This document shows, piece after piece, positions 33,154 to 43,700 of a stretch of DNA of 64,000 nt. Position numbers and translations under genes: made by a program. The DNA is taken from assembly GCF_002160145.1 (NCBI RefSeq), contig NZ_NFKA01000004.1, positions 124,001 to 188,000 of the forward strand, in the 5' to 3' direction. The DNA is from Gemmiger sp. An194. GTDB lineage: Bacteria > Bacillota > Clostridia > Oscillospirales > Ruminococcaceae. The stretch's first letter is position 1; each line of letters starts with the position of its first letter. The notes beneath the pieces are model-generated. The model was not told where the DNA came from and made no database searches. It was given only the letters and a program-made list of their open reading frames with translations.

Positions 33154-33832
33154 TGGCGTTACCCTTCCAGATATAGCCCACACCGTAGACCGTTTGGATA
33201 TAGCTGGGGCGACGTGGGTCCTCTTCCAGCTTGGCGCGCAGGCGGCGCACTGCCACGGACAGGGTGTTTTCGTCCACGAATTCACCGCCATCCCACACTT
33301 GATCCAGCAAGGTGTCCCGGGGAACGACCTGTCCCCGGTTTCTCACCAGCAGCTGCAGCAGGCGCTGTTCGGTGCGGCTGAGTGCCAGCTCAACACCCTG
33401 CTTTTCAAACTGGAGCCGGGCAAAGTCGAACCGGAAAGGGCCGATCTCCACCAGCTCCGGCCCGGCGGGTGCGCGGCGGCGCAAGGCGGCAGTGACTCTT
33501 GCCCGCAGCACCGCAAGACTGAAGGGCTTGGTAATATAGTCATCGCCACCCGCTTCCAGCGCCGCCACCTCGCTGTACTCGGTATCGTTGGCGGTGAGAA
33601 AAAGCACTGGAACCGGGTCCCGCCGGTCACGCAGCTGGCGGCAAAGCTCCAGCCCGCTGCCGTCCGGCAGGCCCAGATCCAAAAGGATCAGGGAAAACGC
33701 CCGCACCTGCAATGCCTGCCGGGCCTCGGCCAGCGAGGCACAGCGAACAAATTCATAGGGCTGCTGGCTGAATGCCAGAGTAATTCCCTCGCTCAGCGCC
33801 GCATCGTCTTCCACCAACAGGATGGTTTCCAT
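33146..33832 (-). CDS. OmpR-family response regulator
   Basis: The 228-residue protein has a receiver domain with acidic EDD near residue 8, the phospho-acceptor in LILLDLGLPDG and the conserved lysine in YITKPFS. A C-terminal winged helix (about 130-222) ends in YIQTVYGVGYIWKG. All receiver residues needed for phosphotransfer are present. It overlaps the kinase gene and lies 19 bases below uvrA without a visible terminator, so it may also be expressed from the uvrBA transcript. Confidence 0.93.
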   Translation of the reverse strand: METILLVEDDAALSEGITLAFSQQPYEFVRCASLAEARQALQVRAFSLILLDLGLPDGSGLELCRQLRDRRDPVPVLFLTANDTEYSEVAALEAGGDDYITKPFSLAVLRARVTAALRRRAPAGPELVEIGPFRFDFARLQFEKQGVELALSRTEQRLLQLLVRNRGQVVPRDTLLDQVWDGGEFVDENTLSVAVRRLRAKLEEDPRRPSYIQTVYGVGYIWKGNANE

Positions 33833-33851
33833 GGAATCCCTCTTTGCTTTC

Positions 33852-36692
33852 TTATTCGGTCACCCGGTCCCGCTCCAGGATGGGGCCCAGGTATTTGCCG
33901 GTGTAGGAGGCGGGCACCTTGGCTACCTCTTCCGGGGTGCCGGTGGCCACGATGGTGCCGCCCTCGTCGCCGCCCTCGGGGCCCAGATCAATGATATGAT
34001 CCGCCCGCTTGATGATGTCCAGATTGTGCTCGATGATGACCACGGTGTTGCCCGCGTCCACCAGACGATCCAGCACGGTGATTAGCTTGTGCACGTCCGC
34101 CACATGCAGGCCGGTGCTGGGCTCGTCCAGTACATACACAGTCTGGCCGGTCTCCCGCTTGGCCAGTTCCAGCGCCAGCTTTACGCGCTGGGCCTCGCCG
34201 CCGGACAGGGTGGTGGCACTCTGGCCCAGCTTGATGTAGCCAAGGCCCACGTCCAGCAAAGTCTGCAGCTTGCGGTGGATGCGGGGAATGTTGGCAAAGA
34301 AGGTGCAGGCCTCCTCCACCGTCATGTCCAGCACATCGGCAATGCTCTTGTCCTTGTATTTTACCTCAAGAGTTTCCCGGTTGTAGCGGGCGCCCTTACA
34401 CACTTCACAGGGCACGAAGATATCCGGCAAAAAGTGCATCTCGATCTGCACGATGCCGTCGCCCTCACAGGCCTCGCAGCGTCCGCCCTTCACATTGAAG
34501 CTGAACCGGCCGGGGCCGTAGCCGCGCATCTTGGCGTCCTGCGTCTGGGCAAACACATTGCGGATGTCGGTGAACACGCCGGTATAAGTGGCCGGATTGG
34601 AACGGGGCGTGCGGCCGATGGGGGCCTGATCGATGCCGATGACCTTGTCCACATTTTCCAGGCCCTTGATCTCCTTGTATTTGCCGGGGCGGCGCTTGGC
34701 GCCGTTCAGCTCCATGGCCAGCGCCTTATAGAAGATCTCGTTGATCAGGCTGGACTTGCCGCTGCCGGACACACCGGTCACACAGATCATCTTGCCCAGC
34801 GGGATATCCACATTCACATTCTTCAGATTATTTTCGGCTGCGCCCACGATGCGCAGCTTTTTGCCGTTGCCCTTACGGCGGGTGGCGGGCACCTCGATCC
34901 GCTTGCGGCCGGACAGATACGCGCCGGTGATGCTGCGGGGGGCCTTGCAAATATCCTCCACCGAGCCCTCGGCCACCACCTCGCCACCGTGCACGCCCGC
35001 ACCGGGGCCGATGTCCACGATGTAGTCCGCCTGACGCATGGTGTCCTCGTCGTGCTCCACCACCACCAGCGTGTTGCCCAGATCCCGCAGACGCTTGAGG
35101 GTAGCGATCAGCTTGTCGTTGTCCCGCTGGTGCAGGCCGATGCTGGGCTCATCCAGCACATAGAGCACGCCGGTGAGGGCGCTGCCGATCTGGGTGGCCA
35201 GCCGGATACGCTGGCTCTCGCCGCCGGACAGACCGGACGCACCGCGGGAAAGGGTCAGGTAATCCAGACCCACGCTCTGCAAGAAGCCCAGCCGCTCGCG
35301 CACCTCTTTCAGGATGCCGTCGCCGATGCGGTGCTCCTGATCGGTCAGCTGGATGTCGTTGATGAAGTTCAGCTCCTGACGCACGCTCATCTCGCACAGG
35401 TCGCTGATGTTCACCCCGCCCACAGTAACCGCCAGACTGGAGGGCTTGAGCCGCTTGCCGTGGCAGTCCGGGCATTCCACGCCGTTCATCACGGTGGCGA
35501 TCTCTTCCTTCATCCACTCACTGCTGGTCTCCCGGAAGCGGCGTTCCAGATTGTTCACAATGCCCTCGAATTCGTTCAGGTAACGGCCAGAACCGAACTC
35601 GTTTTCCCGGTGCATCTCGATGCGTTCGCCGCCGGTGCCGTAGAGGATGGCGTTCACCGCCTCGGCGCTCATCTCCCTGATGGGAGTGTCCAGCGTGAAG
35701 CCGTATTTTTTGCCAAGGCCCTTGTAGTACATCTCGCTGATCGAGCCTTCGGCGTAGTACCAACCGCTGGCCTTGATGGCTCCCTCCCGGATGGACAGGT
35801 CCTTGTTGGGGATGATCAGCTCCGGGTCCACCCGCATGAAGGTTCCCAGACCGGTGCAGCGTTCGCAGGCGCCGAAGGGATTGTTGAAGCTGAACATGCG
35901 GGGTTCCAGCTCGTCGATAGAGATACCATGATCCGGGCAGGCATAGCTCTGGCTGAACTGCATCTCCTCCCCGCCGCTCACGTCGATGGTCACCAGACCG
36001 CCGGTGAGAGCGATGGCCGTTTCCAGCGAGTCTGCCAGACGGCTCTGCACGGTGTCGTTGATGACCAGACGGTCCACCACGATCTCCACGGTGTGCTTTT
36101 TGTTCTTTTCTAGACTGATTTCTTCGTCCAGATCATAGAGGTTGCCGTCGATGCGCACACGGGCGTAGCCGCCCCGCCGGGCTGCCTCCAGCTCCTTCTG
36201 CTGGGTGCCCTTGCGGCCCCGCACCACCGGAGCCAGCACCTGGAACTTGGTACCCTTGGGCAGCGCCAGAATGGCGTCCACCATCTGGTCCACCGTCTGC
36301 TGGCTGATGACCCGGCCACAGATGGGGCAATGGGGCACGCCGATGCGGGCGTACAACAGGCGCAGATAATCGTAGATTTCGGTCACGGTTCCCACGGTGG
36401 ACCGGGGGTTCCGGTTCGTGGTCTTCTGGTCGATGGAGATGGCCGGCGAAAGGCCCTGGATGTCGTCCACATCCGGCTTTTCCATCTGGCCCAGGAACTG
36501 GCGGGCGTAGCTGGAAAGGCTCTCCATATAACGGCGCTGGCCGTCCGCGTAGATGGTATCGAAGGCCAGGCTGGACTTGCCGCTGCCAGACAGGCCGGTC
36601 ATCACGATCAGCTTGTCCCGCGGGATAGTCAGGTTTACATTTTTCAGGTTGTGCTCGCGGGCACCCTTGATGACGATTTTATCGTTATTCAA
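33852..36692 (-). CDS. uvrA: excinuclease ABC subunit A
   Basis: UvrA is the damage-sensing ATPase of nucleotide excision repair. The 946-residue protein has two ABC modules, with P-loops GLSGSGKSS (near residue 33) and GVSGSGKSS (near residue 640). Zinc sites appear as CPDHG...CERC and CEACEGDG...CEVC. The [12 protein letters not shown] and [12 protein letters not shown] signatures are both present. The start is a TTG, 3 bases after the uvrB stop, with AAAGGAAAG as its ribosome site. Confidence 0.96.
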   Translation of the reverse strand: MNNDKIVIKGAREHNLKNVNLTIPRDKLIVMTGLSGSGKSSLAFDTIYADGQRRYMESLSSYARQFLGQMEKPDVDDIQGLSPAISIDQKTTNRNPRSTVGTVTEIYDYLRLLYARIGVPHCPICGRVISQQTVDQMVDAILALPKGTKFQVLAPVVRGRKGTQQKELEAARRGGYARVRIDGNLYDLDEEISLEKNKKHTVEIVVDRLVINDTVQSRLADSLETAIALTGGLVTIDVSGGEEMQFSQSYACPDHGISIDELEPRMFSFNNPFGACERCTGLGTFMRVDPELIIPNKDLSIREGAIKASGWYYAEGSISEMYYKGLGKKYGFTLDTPIREMSAEAVNAILYGTGGERIEMHRENEFGSGRYLNEFEGIVNNLERRFRETSSEWMKEEIATVMNGVECPDCHGKRLKPSSLAVTVGGVNISDLCEMSVRQELNFINDIQLTDQEHRIGDGILKEVRERLGFLQSVGLDYLTLSRGASGLSGGESQRIRLATQIGSALTGVLYVLDEPSIGLHQRDNDKLIATLKRLRDLGNTLVVVEHDEDTMRQADYIVDIGPGAGVHGGEVVAEGSVEDICKAPRSITGAYLSGRKRIEVPATRRKGNGKKLRIVGAAENNLKNVNVDIPLGKMICVTGVSGSGKSSLINEIFYKALAMELNGAKRRPGKYKEIKGLENVDKVIGIDQAPIGRTPRSNPATYTGVFTDIRNVFAQTQDAKMRGYGPGRFSFNVKGGRCEACEGDGIVQIEMHFLPDIFVPCEVCKGARYNRETLEVKYKDKSIADVLDMTVEEACTFFANIPRIHRKLQTLLDVGLGYIKLGQSATTLSGGEAQRVKLALELAKRETGQTVYVLDEPSTGLHVADVHKLITVLDRLVDAGNTVVIIEHNLDIIKRADHIIDLGPEGGDEGGTIVATGTPEEVAKVPASYTGKYLGPILERDRVTE

Positions 36693-36695
36693 TGC

Positions 36696-38711
36696 TCAGA
36701 ACTTTCCTTTCCTCTTTTTCGGCTTTGTTTCGTTAGCATCGTCGCTGGGATTCTCGCCCCGGCGCAGCTTTTCAATGCGGTCACGCAGGAAGGCCGCGTG
36801 CTCGAATTCCAGCAGCTTGGCCGCCTCCTTCATCTCGCGGGTCAGGCGGGTGATCAGCTGCTCCCGCTCCGCCTTGCTCATGCGGCGGGTGCCAAGCTTT
36901 GCGTTCTCCTTGTGGTCGCTGATTTCAATGCTGTCGCGGATGCTCTTCACGATGGTCTTCGGGGTAATGCCGTGGGCCTCGTTGTAGGCCATCTGGATGG
37001 AGCGGCGGCGCTCGGTCTCGGTGATGGCCTTCTCCATGCTGGGAGTGACCTCATCCGCATACATGATAACGATGCCGTCCGCATTTCGGGCGGCACGGCC
37101 GATGGTCTGCACCAGACTGGTCTCGCTGCGCAGGAAACCTTCCTTGTCCGCGTCCAGAATCGCCACCAGCGAAACCTCCGGCAGATCCAGGCCCTCACGC
37201 AGCAGGTTGATGCCCACGATCACGTCGATGGTGCCGGTGCGCAGATCCTTGATCAGCTCCATCCGCTCGAAGGTATCCACCTCGTGGTGCATGTACTTGA
37301 CCTTGACCCCGTGCTCGGTGAGGAAGTCGGTCAGGTCCTCGGCCATCTTTTTGGTCAGGGTGGTCACCAATACCCGCTCGTTTCGGGCGGTGCGCTGGTT
37401 GATCTCGCCCAGCAGGTCCTCGATCTGGCCCTCCACCGGTTTGACGATGATCTGGGGGTCCAAAAGGCCGGTGGGGCGGATCACCTGCTCGGCCACCCGC
37501 ACGCTATGCTCCCGTTCGTATTCGCCGGGCGTTGCGCTCACGAACACGATCTGGTTCAGCTTGCTTTCCACCTCCTCGAATTTCAGGGGGCGGTTGTCGA
37601 AAGCGGAGGGCAGGCGGAAGCCGAAGTCCACCAGAGTTTTCTTGCGGGCGTAGTCGCCGCCGTACATGGCCCGCAGCTGGGGCAGCATCACGTGGCTCTC
37701 GTCCACAAAGAGCAGGAAGTCTTTGGGGAAGTAGTCCAGCAGCGTGGTGGGAGTGGAACCGGGCGCACGGCCGGAAAGCACCGCGGAATAGTTCTCGATG
37801 CCCTTGCACATGCCCACTTCCTGCAGCATCTCCATATCATAGTTGGTGCGCTGGGCAATGCGCTGGGCCTCCAGCAGCTTGCCCTCCTCGGTGAACTTCT
37901 TCACCTGCCGATCCATCTCTTCCCGGATGCTCACAAGGCCCGCCTGCATCTTTTCCGGAGAAACGATGTAGTGGCTGGCCGGGAAGATGGCCACGTGCTT
38001 GACCACGTTCTTCCGCTCGCCGGTGAGGGGGTTCATCTCGCTGATGCGGTCGATCTCGTCGCCGAAGAATTCCACCCGGATGGCCACGTCGTTCATGTAG
38101 GCCAGATTGATCTCCACCGTGTCGCCCCGCACCCGGAACTTGTTGCGCACAAAGTTGATGTCGTTGCGCTCGTATTGCAGCTTCACCAGCCGCTTGCACA
38201 GCTCGTCCCGGTCCATCTGCATGCCGGGGCGCAGACTGATCACCATGCTCCGGTAGTCGATGGGGTCACCCAGACTGTAAATGCAGGACACACTGGCCAC
38301 GATGATCACATCCCGCCGCTCGGACAAGGCCGCCGTGGCGGAATGGCGCAGCCGGTCGATCTCGTCATTGATGGCGCTGTCCTTTTCGATATAGGTATCG
38401 GTGGACGGAATATAGGCCTCCGGCTGGTAATAGTCGTAATAGGAAACGAAGTATTCCACCGCGTTCTCCGGGAAGAATTCCCGGAACTCGGTGCACAGCT
38501 GGGCCGCCAGCGTCTTGTTGTGGGCCAGCACCAGTGTGGGCCGGTTGACCTTGGCGATCACATTGGCCATGGTAAAAGTCTTTCCGCTGCCGGTCACACC
38601 CAGCAGGGTCTGAGCCTTATCGCCGTTCAGGATGCCCTGGGCCAGTGTTTCAATGGCCTGGGGCTGATCGCCTGTTGGCTGATAGGGCGCTACAAGTTTA
38701 AACTGATCCAT
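36696..38711 (-). CDS. uvrB: excinuclease ABC subunit B
   Basis: UvrB is the helicase-like subunit that checks damage and recruits UvrC. The 671-residue protein has the P-loop [10 protein letters not shown] near residue 40, the beta-hairpin [12 protein letters not shown], helicase motifs to [12 protein letters not shown] and a C-terminal UVR motif ([18 protein letters not shown]). AAAGGATGA precedes the ATG. uvrC is not in the window. It forms a transcript with uvrA. Confidence 0.96.
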   Translation of the reverse strand: MDQFKLVAPYQPTGDQPQAIETLAQGILNGDKAQTLLGVTGSGKTFTMANVIAKVNRPTLVLAHNKTLAAQLCTEFREFFPENAVEYFVSYYDYYQPEAYIPSTDTYIEKDSAINDEIDRLRHSATAALSERRDVIIVASVSCIYSLGDPIDYRSMVISLRPGMQMDRDELCKRLVKLQYERNDINFVRNKFRVRGDTVEINLAYMNDVAIRVEFFGDEIDRISEMNPLTGERKNVVKHVAIFPASHYIVSPEKMQAGLVSIREEMDRQVKKFTEEGKLLEAQRIAQRTNYDMEMLQEVGMCKGIENYSAVLSGRAPGSTPTTLLDYFPKDFLLFVDESHVMLPQLRAMYGGDYARKKTLVDFGFRLPSAFDNRPLKFEEVESKLNQIVFVSATPGEYEREHSVRVAEQVIRPTGLLDPQIIVKPVEGQIEDLLGEINQRTARNERVLVTTLTKKMAEDLTDFLTEHGVKVKYMHHEVDTFERMELIKDLRTGTIDVIVGINLLREGLDLPEVSLVAILDADKEGFLRSETSLVQTIGRAARNADGIVIMYADEVTPSMEKAITETERRRSIQMAYNEAHGITPKTIVKSIRDSIEISDHKENAKLGTRRMSKAEREQLITRLTREMKEAAKLLEFEHAAFLRDRIEKLRRGENPSDDANETKPKKRKGKF

Positions 38712-38762
38712 TCGATCATCCTTTCTGTTCGCGGGCAGGGCCGCGTGTTTCTGCCGGCGGCC

Positions 38763-39458
38763 TCAGGTAAACAGGCTCTGGAACCGGTCGCTCTGCCGCA
38801 GGGAGATATAGCCGTCCGGCGCCACGATCACATGGTCCACCAGCTTCAAGCCAAGGGTCCCCAGCTTCTGGCGGATCTGGCTGGTCAGGTTCATATCCTC
38901 ACGGGAGGGCAGCGCGAAGCCTCTGGGGTGGTTGTGGGCCAGCACCAGCTGGGTGGCGCCCAGAGTGATCATCCGGCTGCTGAGCACGTTCACAAACACT
39001 GACGAGGCGTTCACCGTGCCCTCGAAGCACTTTTCCACCTTGAGGATGTGGTTGCGGTCGTCCAGATACATGGCGTAGACCTGCTCCACCCGGGCGCCGT
39101 AAAACAGCGACTCCATGTGCTCGCCCACCTCTTCCAGGCTTTTCACGGTGCGCACCGGGCGGGTTTTGTGCTGGTGGTAGCGCCGGTCCACCGCCAGAAA
39201 CAGGCAGATCAGCCGGGCGGTGGCAGGACCTACGCCCTCCACCTGGGTGAGCTCCTGCTCACTGGCCTCCAACACCCGGTCCAGCCCGCCGAAGTGATTC
39301 AGCAGCGCGTGGGCAACTGGGTTCACATCTTTGCGGGGAATGGCATGAAACAGGATATATTCCAGCACCTCATGGTCGGAAAAGCCGTCGAAGCCGGTCT
39401 CTTCAAACCGCTTACGCATGCGCTGGCGGTGGTTTGCGTGGATCTGCTGCTGTGCCAT
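38763..39458 (-). CDS. radC: RadC-type JAB domain protein
   Basis: The 231-residue protein has an N-terminal helix-hairpin-helix region (ELTQVEGVGPATARLI) and a C-terminal JAB/MPN metalloprotease-like fold with AHNHPRG and the downstream D. The old link to DNA repair is disputed, and the biochemical activity of the family is unknown. It lies 51 bases above uvrB, so the three genes may be one transcript. It is divergent from the pseudouridine synthase gene. Confidence 0.9.
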   Translation of the reverse strand: MAQQQIHANHRQRMRKRFEETGFDGFSDHEVLEYILFHAIPRKDVNPVAHALLNHFGGLDRVLEASEQELTQVEGVGPATARLICLFLAVDRRYHQHKTRPVRTVKSLEEVGEHMESLFYGARVEQVYAMYLDDRNHILKVEKCFEGTVNASSVFVNVLSSRMITLGATQLVLAHNHPRGFALPSREDMNLTSQIRQKLGTLGLKLVDHVIVAPDGYISLRQSDRFQSLFT

Positions 39459-39489
39459 GCCGTGTTCCCCGTTCCCTTCAAAATTACGC

Positions 39490-39518
39490 TTTACGCGCTA
39501 TTCTTTATATTATATACT
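39490..39518 (+). promoter_or_regulatory. promoter of pseudouridine synthase gene
   Basis: TTTACG (39490-39495) and TATACT (39513-39518) are spaced 17 bp apart on the plus strand, about 30 bases before the gene's ribosome site GAGAGGA. The AT-rich segment probably also holds the divergent radC promoter, which I could not fix. Confidence 0.65.
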
Positions 39519-39553
39519 ATTTACAGGTTATTGGAAAGAGAGGAACCTTTTGA

Positions 39554-40519
39554 ATGAAACGCTTTACCGCGGGTACCAACGAGGAGGGCGTACGCCTTTC
39601 CCGTTTTGTGCAAAACGTTACTGTTAATCTGCCTAACAGCTTGCTGTACAAGAGTTTCCGGAACAAACGCATCAAGGTGAACGGCAAAAAGGCCGACGCG
39701 GATTACCGCATTCACGCCGGAGATGTGCTGGAGCTTTATATCAACGATGAGTTCTTTTCCGCCGCGCCTGCACCCAAGGCCCCGACCCGCCGTCAGCCAT
39801 CGGTTCAAGTAGTCTACGAGGATGAGAATCTGGCGGTGCTGTACAAGCCTGCGCACCTGCTCTGCCACTCGGACCGCACCGGCGACGCCAACCTGGTGGA
39901 TGCCTTCACCGCTTATCTTACCCAGAAAGGCGAATATATTGCCGGGCAGGAGCACACCTTTGCCCCCGCGCTGTGCAACCGGCTGGACCGGGGCACCGAG
40001 GGTCTGGTGGTGGCCGCAAAGAATTATGCTGCACTGCGAGACATGAATGAGATCATCCGCACGGATTCCGTGCGCAAGGAGTACCTGACCATCACCTTCG
40101 GCAAGCCGCCCAAGGGCCGCCACACCGCCTGGCTGCGTCACAATGAATCCAACAACAAGGTACAAGTACGCGCCGACGCAGCCGAGGGCTACAAGGAGAT
40201 CATCACCGAGGTGACCCCGGAAAAAGTGATCGGCCCCTTCACCCTCTGCCGCATCGGACTGGTGACTGGCCGCACCCATCAGATTCGCGCTCATCTGGCA
40301 TTTCTGGGCGCGCCGGTTCTGGGCGACATCAAATACGGCAACCGGAAATGGAACGAGAAGGCTGGCCTGAAAACCCAGGCCCTGTGCGCGGTGCAGCTGA
40401 CCTTCGGCCAGATCCCGGAGGAAAGCTCGCTGCATTACCTGAGCGGCAAGCAGATCCGCCTGGAACAGCCCCAGATCCTGACCACCTTCAATGATCTGGC
40501 CAAGCTTGGACCTCGTTAA
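39554..40519 (+). CDS. RluA-family pseudouridine synthase
   Basis: The 321-residue protein has an N-terminal S4-like domain (VRLSRFVQ...RIKVNGKKAD) and the synthase core with CNRLDRGTEGLVVAAK, where the aspartate is catalytic, and GRTHQIRAHLAFLG. It belongs to the RluC/RluD/YlyB-like group, but the modified RNA position cannot be told. One of the few plus-strand genes, it stands alone between radC and polC and ends in its own terminator. Confidence 0.9.
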   Translation: MKRFTAGTNEEGVRLSRFVQNVTVNLPNSLLYKSFRNKRIKVNGKKADADYRIHAGDVLELYINDEFFSAAPAPKAPTRRQPSVQVVYEDENLAVLYKPAHLLCHSDRTGDANLVDAFTAYLTQKGEYIAGQEHTFAPALCNRLDRGTEGLVVAAKNYAALRDMNEIIRTDSVRKEYLTITFGKPPKGRHTAWLRHNESNNKVQVRADAAEGYKEIITEVTPEKVIGPFTLCRIGLVTGRTHQIRAHLAFLGAPVLGDIKYGNRKWNEKAGLKTQALCAVQLTFGQIPEESSLHYLSGKQIRLEQPQILTTFNDLAKLGPR

Positions 40520-40624
40520 ATTTTTTCGGCGAGCGAAGTGCATATTTTTGCATTTCTCTTGATTCCACTGCAAATTTTCCCATTCTAGCCGAAAAAATGG
40601 CCCTCGACGAAAAAGATTTTCACG

Positions 40625-40653
40625 CCCGTCACGTTTTGTGACGGGTATTTTTT
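40625..40653 (+). terminator. terminator downstream of pseudouridine synthase gene
   Basis: CCCGTCAC pairs with GTGACGGG around a 5-base loop and is followed by TATTTTTT on the plus strand, about 105 bases past the stop codon. Confidence 0.85.
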
Positions 40654-40678
40654 GTATTTCCTACTCTCGTGCGCCATA

Positions 40679-40723
40679 ATAAAAAGAGCGAAACGCGTTT
40701 CACGAACACGTTTCGCTCTTTTG
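40679..40723 (-). terminator. terminator after polC
   Basis: A perfect 13-bp stem, AAAGAGCGAAACG with CGTTTCGCTCTTT, ends in a U-tract on the minus strand. It closes the pyrH-polC gene run. Confidence 0.9.
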
Positions 40724-40780
40724 TTTGAGATTTCTTTTCTCGCCTGCTGCGTCAAAAGGCATGCTGCGAGAATCAAACAC

Positions 40781-43700
40781 TCAGAAGAAGCTCACCTGGC
40801 TGGTATCCGGCAGACCGCCCAGTGCACCCACATTTTTCAGGTTCTCCATCACAGCGCTGGAAACGCCGGTGGCCTGCTGAAGCTCCTCGATGGACAGGTA
40901 TTCCTGCCCGTTAATGGTGGCACGCTCCAGCGCAACGGCGGCGGACTCACCCACGCCCTTCAGCGAGGTGAACGGCAGACGAACCTTGCCGTCCTCCACC
41001 ACATACTGGGTGGCCCGGCTCTTGCCCAGCTGAATGGGCAGAAACTCATAGCCCCGGGCCAGCATCTCATTCACCAGCTGCAGCGAAACCTGAATGTCTT
41101 CGTCCTTGGCTTTCCGCTCCTCCCGCAGGCGGGCGTTTACCTCTTTCAGATGCTGCTGGGCCACCTTCACACCGCCCACCGCTGCTTCGTAGTCAATGTC
41201 GTCGCCGCGGACGGTGAAGTAGGTGGCGTAGAACGCCTGGGGATGGTACACCTTGAACCACATCAGCCGGATGGCCGCAATCAGGTAGGCCACGGCGTGG
41301 GCCTTAGGGAACATGTACTTGATTTTACGGCAGGAATCCATGTACCAGTCCGGCACGCCGCACTCCTTCATGGTCTCCTCTGCTCCCGGCGGGAAACCGC
41401 CTTTTGCCACCTTGCCCTTTCGGGTCAGCTCCATGATGTTGAAGGCCAGCTTGGGCTCCAGGCCTTTGTGCAGCAGGTAGGTCATAATGCTGTCACGACA
41501 GCCGATCACGTCGGAAATGGTGCACACGCCATCCTTGATCAGATCCTGTGCGTTACCGTTCCAAACGTCGGTACCATGGGAAAGGCCGGAAATCTGAATC
41601 AGGTCGCTGAAGTTCTTCGGCTGGGCTTCGATGAGCATCTGCCGCACGAAGGGGGTACCCAGCTCCGGGATGCCGAAGGTACCGGTCTGGCTGTCGATCT
41701 GCTCCGGGGTAACACCCAGCGCCTCGGTGGATACCAGCAAGCTGATCACCTTGGTATCGTTCATGGGCACCTTTTCCATGGGGATGCCGGTCATGTTCTC
41801 CAGATACTTGTACATGGTGGGCACATCATGGCCCAGCTCGTCCAGCTTGAGCAGGGTATCATGGAGGTATTTAAATTCGAAGTGGGTGGTAAGCACACCC
41901 TTTTCCTTATCGTCGGCGGGGTGCTGGATGGGACAGAAATCCTGGATCTCGTGCACATCCGGCACAACCACCATGCCGCCCGGGTGCTGGCCGGTGGTAC
42001 GCTTCACGCCGGTGCAGCCCTGGGTGAGCCGGTTCTCCTCCGCACGGTTCACGATGCGGCCCCGCTCCTCCAGATATTTTTTCACGTAGCCGTAGGCGGT
42101 CTTATCCTGTAAGCCGGACACGGTGCCTGCCTTGAACACGAACTCCTTGCCGAACAGCTCCTCGGTGTACCGGTGCACAAAGCTCTGGTACTCACCGGAG
42201 AAGTTCAGGTCGATATCCGGCTCCTTGTCGCCGTCGAAGCCCAGGAAGGTCTCGAAAGGAATGTCGTGGCCGTCCACGATCAGAGGCGCGCCGCAGCAGG
42301 GGCAGTTTTTGTCCGGCAGGTCGAAGCCGTCGGCCACGCTGCCGTCGGTGATAAACTCGCTGTACTGGCAGTTGGGGCACAGATAATGGGGCGGCAGGCT
42401 GTTTACCTCGGAGATTCCCGAGAAATGGGCCACCGCAGAGGAGCCAACCGAACCACGGCTGCCCACCTGATAGCCATTCTGGTTTGAAAAGGCAACCAGC
42501 TTTACAGCAATTACATACAGAACCGCAAAGCCGTGGCCGCAGATGGAATCCAGTTCCCGCTGCAACCGGGCCCGCACCAGCTCCGGCAAGGGGTCACCGT
42601 AGTGCTTCTTGGCAGTGTTCCAGGTGGCATCACGCAGCTGCTGTTCGGCGCCCTCGATGGAGGGCGGGAAGGTACCCTTGGGAATGGCCCGCACTCCCCC
42701 GTCCACCATGTCGGCGATCTTGTTGGGGTTGGTCACCACGATCTCAAAGGCCTTTTCCTTGGGCAGGTAGTTGAACTGGTTGAGCATATCCTCGGTGGTG
42801 CGGTAGTACAGTGGAGCCTGATTATCTGCGTCCTTAAAGCCGTTTCCGGCCTGCAGCACCGCTCGGTAGACCGAGTCCTCCGGGTCCTGGAAATGCACGT
42901 CGCCGGTGGCCACCACCGGCTTGTTCAGCACCTCGCCCAGCTTGATGATAGTCCGGTTGAAGTCCTGGATCTTGTCCATGGAATCCACCAGATGCTCCCG
43001 CACCATGTATTCGTTATTCCCCAGAGGCTGAACCTCCAGAAAATCGTAATATTCCGCGATCTGGCACAGCTTTTCGAAGCTCTGGCCCTCCACGACAGCC
43101 CTGTAAAGTTCACCTGCTTCACAGGCAGAACCGATCAAAAGTCCGTCCCGATACTTGTTCAGAATGCTGCGCGGCACCCGGGGCTTCTTAAAGAAGTAGT
43201 TGGTGTGGGCCTCACTGACGATCTTGTACAGGTTTTTCAGGCCCACCTGGTTGCGCACCAGAATAATTAGGTGATAATACTTCTTCTTGATGACCTCTTT
43301 GTTGCCGCCGCCCAGGCCGATGTTGATATCCTCCAGCCGCTCGATCTTCTTTTCCGTCAGATCCTCCAGCATCTTGCAGAAGATCTTGGCAAGCGCCATG
43401 GCGTCATCCACCGCCCGGTGATGATTGAAGGGCTCAATCTCCAGATGGTCGTTGATGGTATCCAGCTTATAATTGCGCAGGCCCGGATACAGATTCTGGG
43501 CCATGGGCAGGGTATCGATGTAGGCGTTTTCCAGCTCGATGCCCGCCCGCTTGGCAGCAATGTGCATGAAGCGCATATCGAACTTGTGGGCATTGTGGGC
43601 GATGAGCACCCGGCCCTTCGCAAATTCCGCAAACATACGCACCGCCTCGTCCGGCGTGGGGGCGTCCGCCACCATGCTGTCGTTGATGCCGGTGAGCTCC

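Noticed and set aside
34089-36113. A 674-codon open frame on the plus strand
   Set aside because: It is antisense to uvrA, with the same His/Ala/Gly-rich make-up as the other shadows.
36330-39002. An 890-codon open frame on the plus strand
   Set aside because: It runs opposite uvrB and parts of uvrA and radC, has no ribosome site and no recognisable domain.
40585-40776. A 63-codon minus-strand frame downstream of polC
   Set aside because: It runs through the polC terminator hairpin and has no plausible ribosome site.
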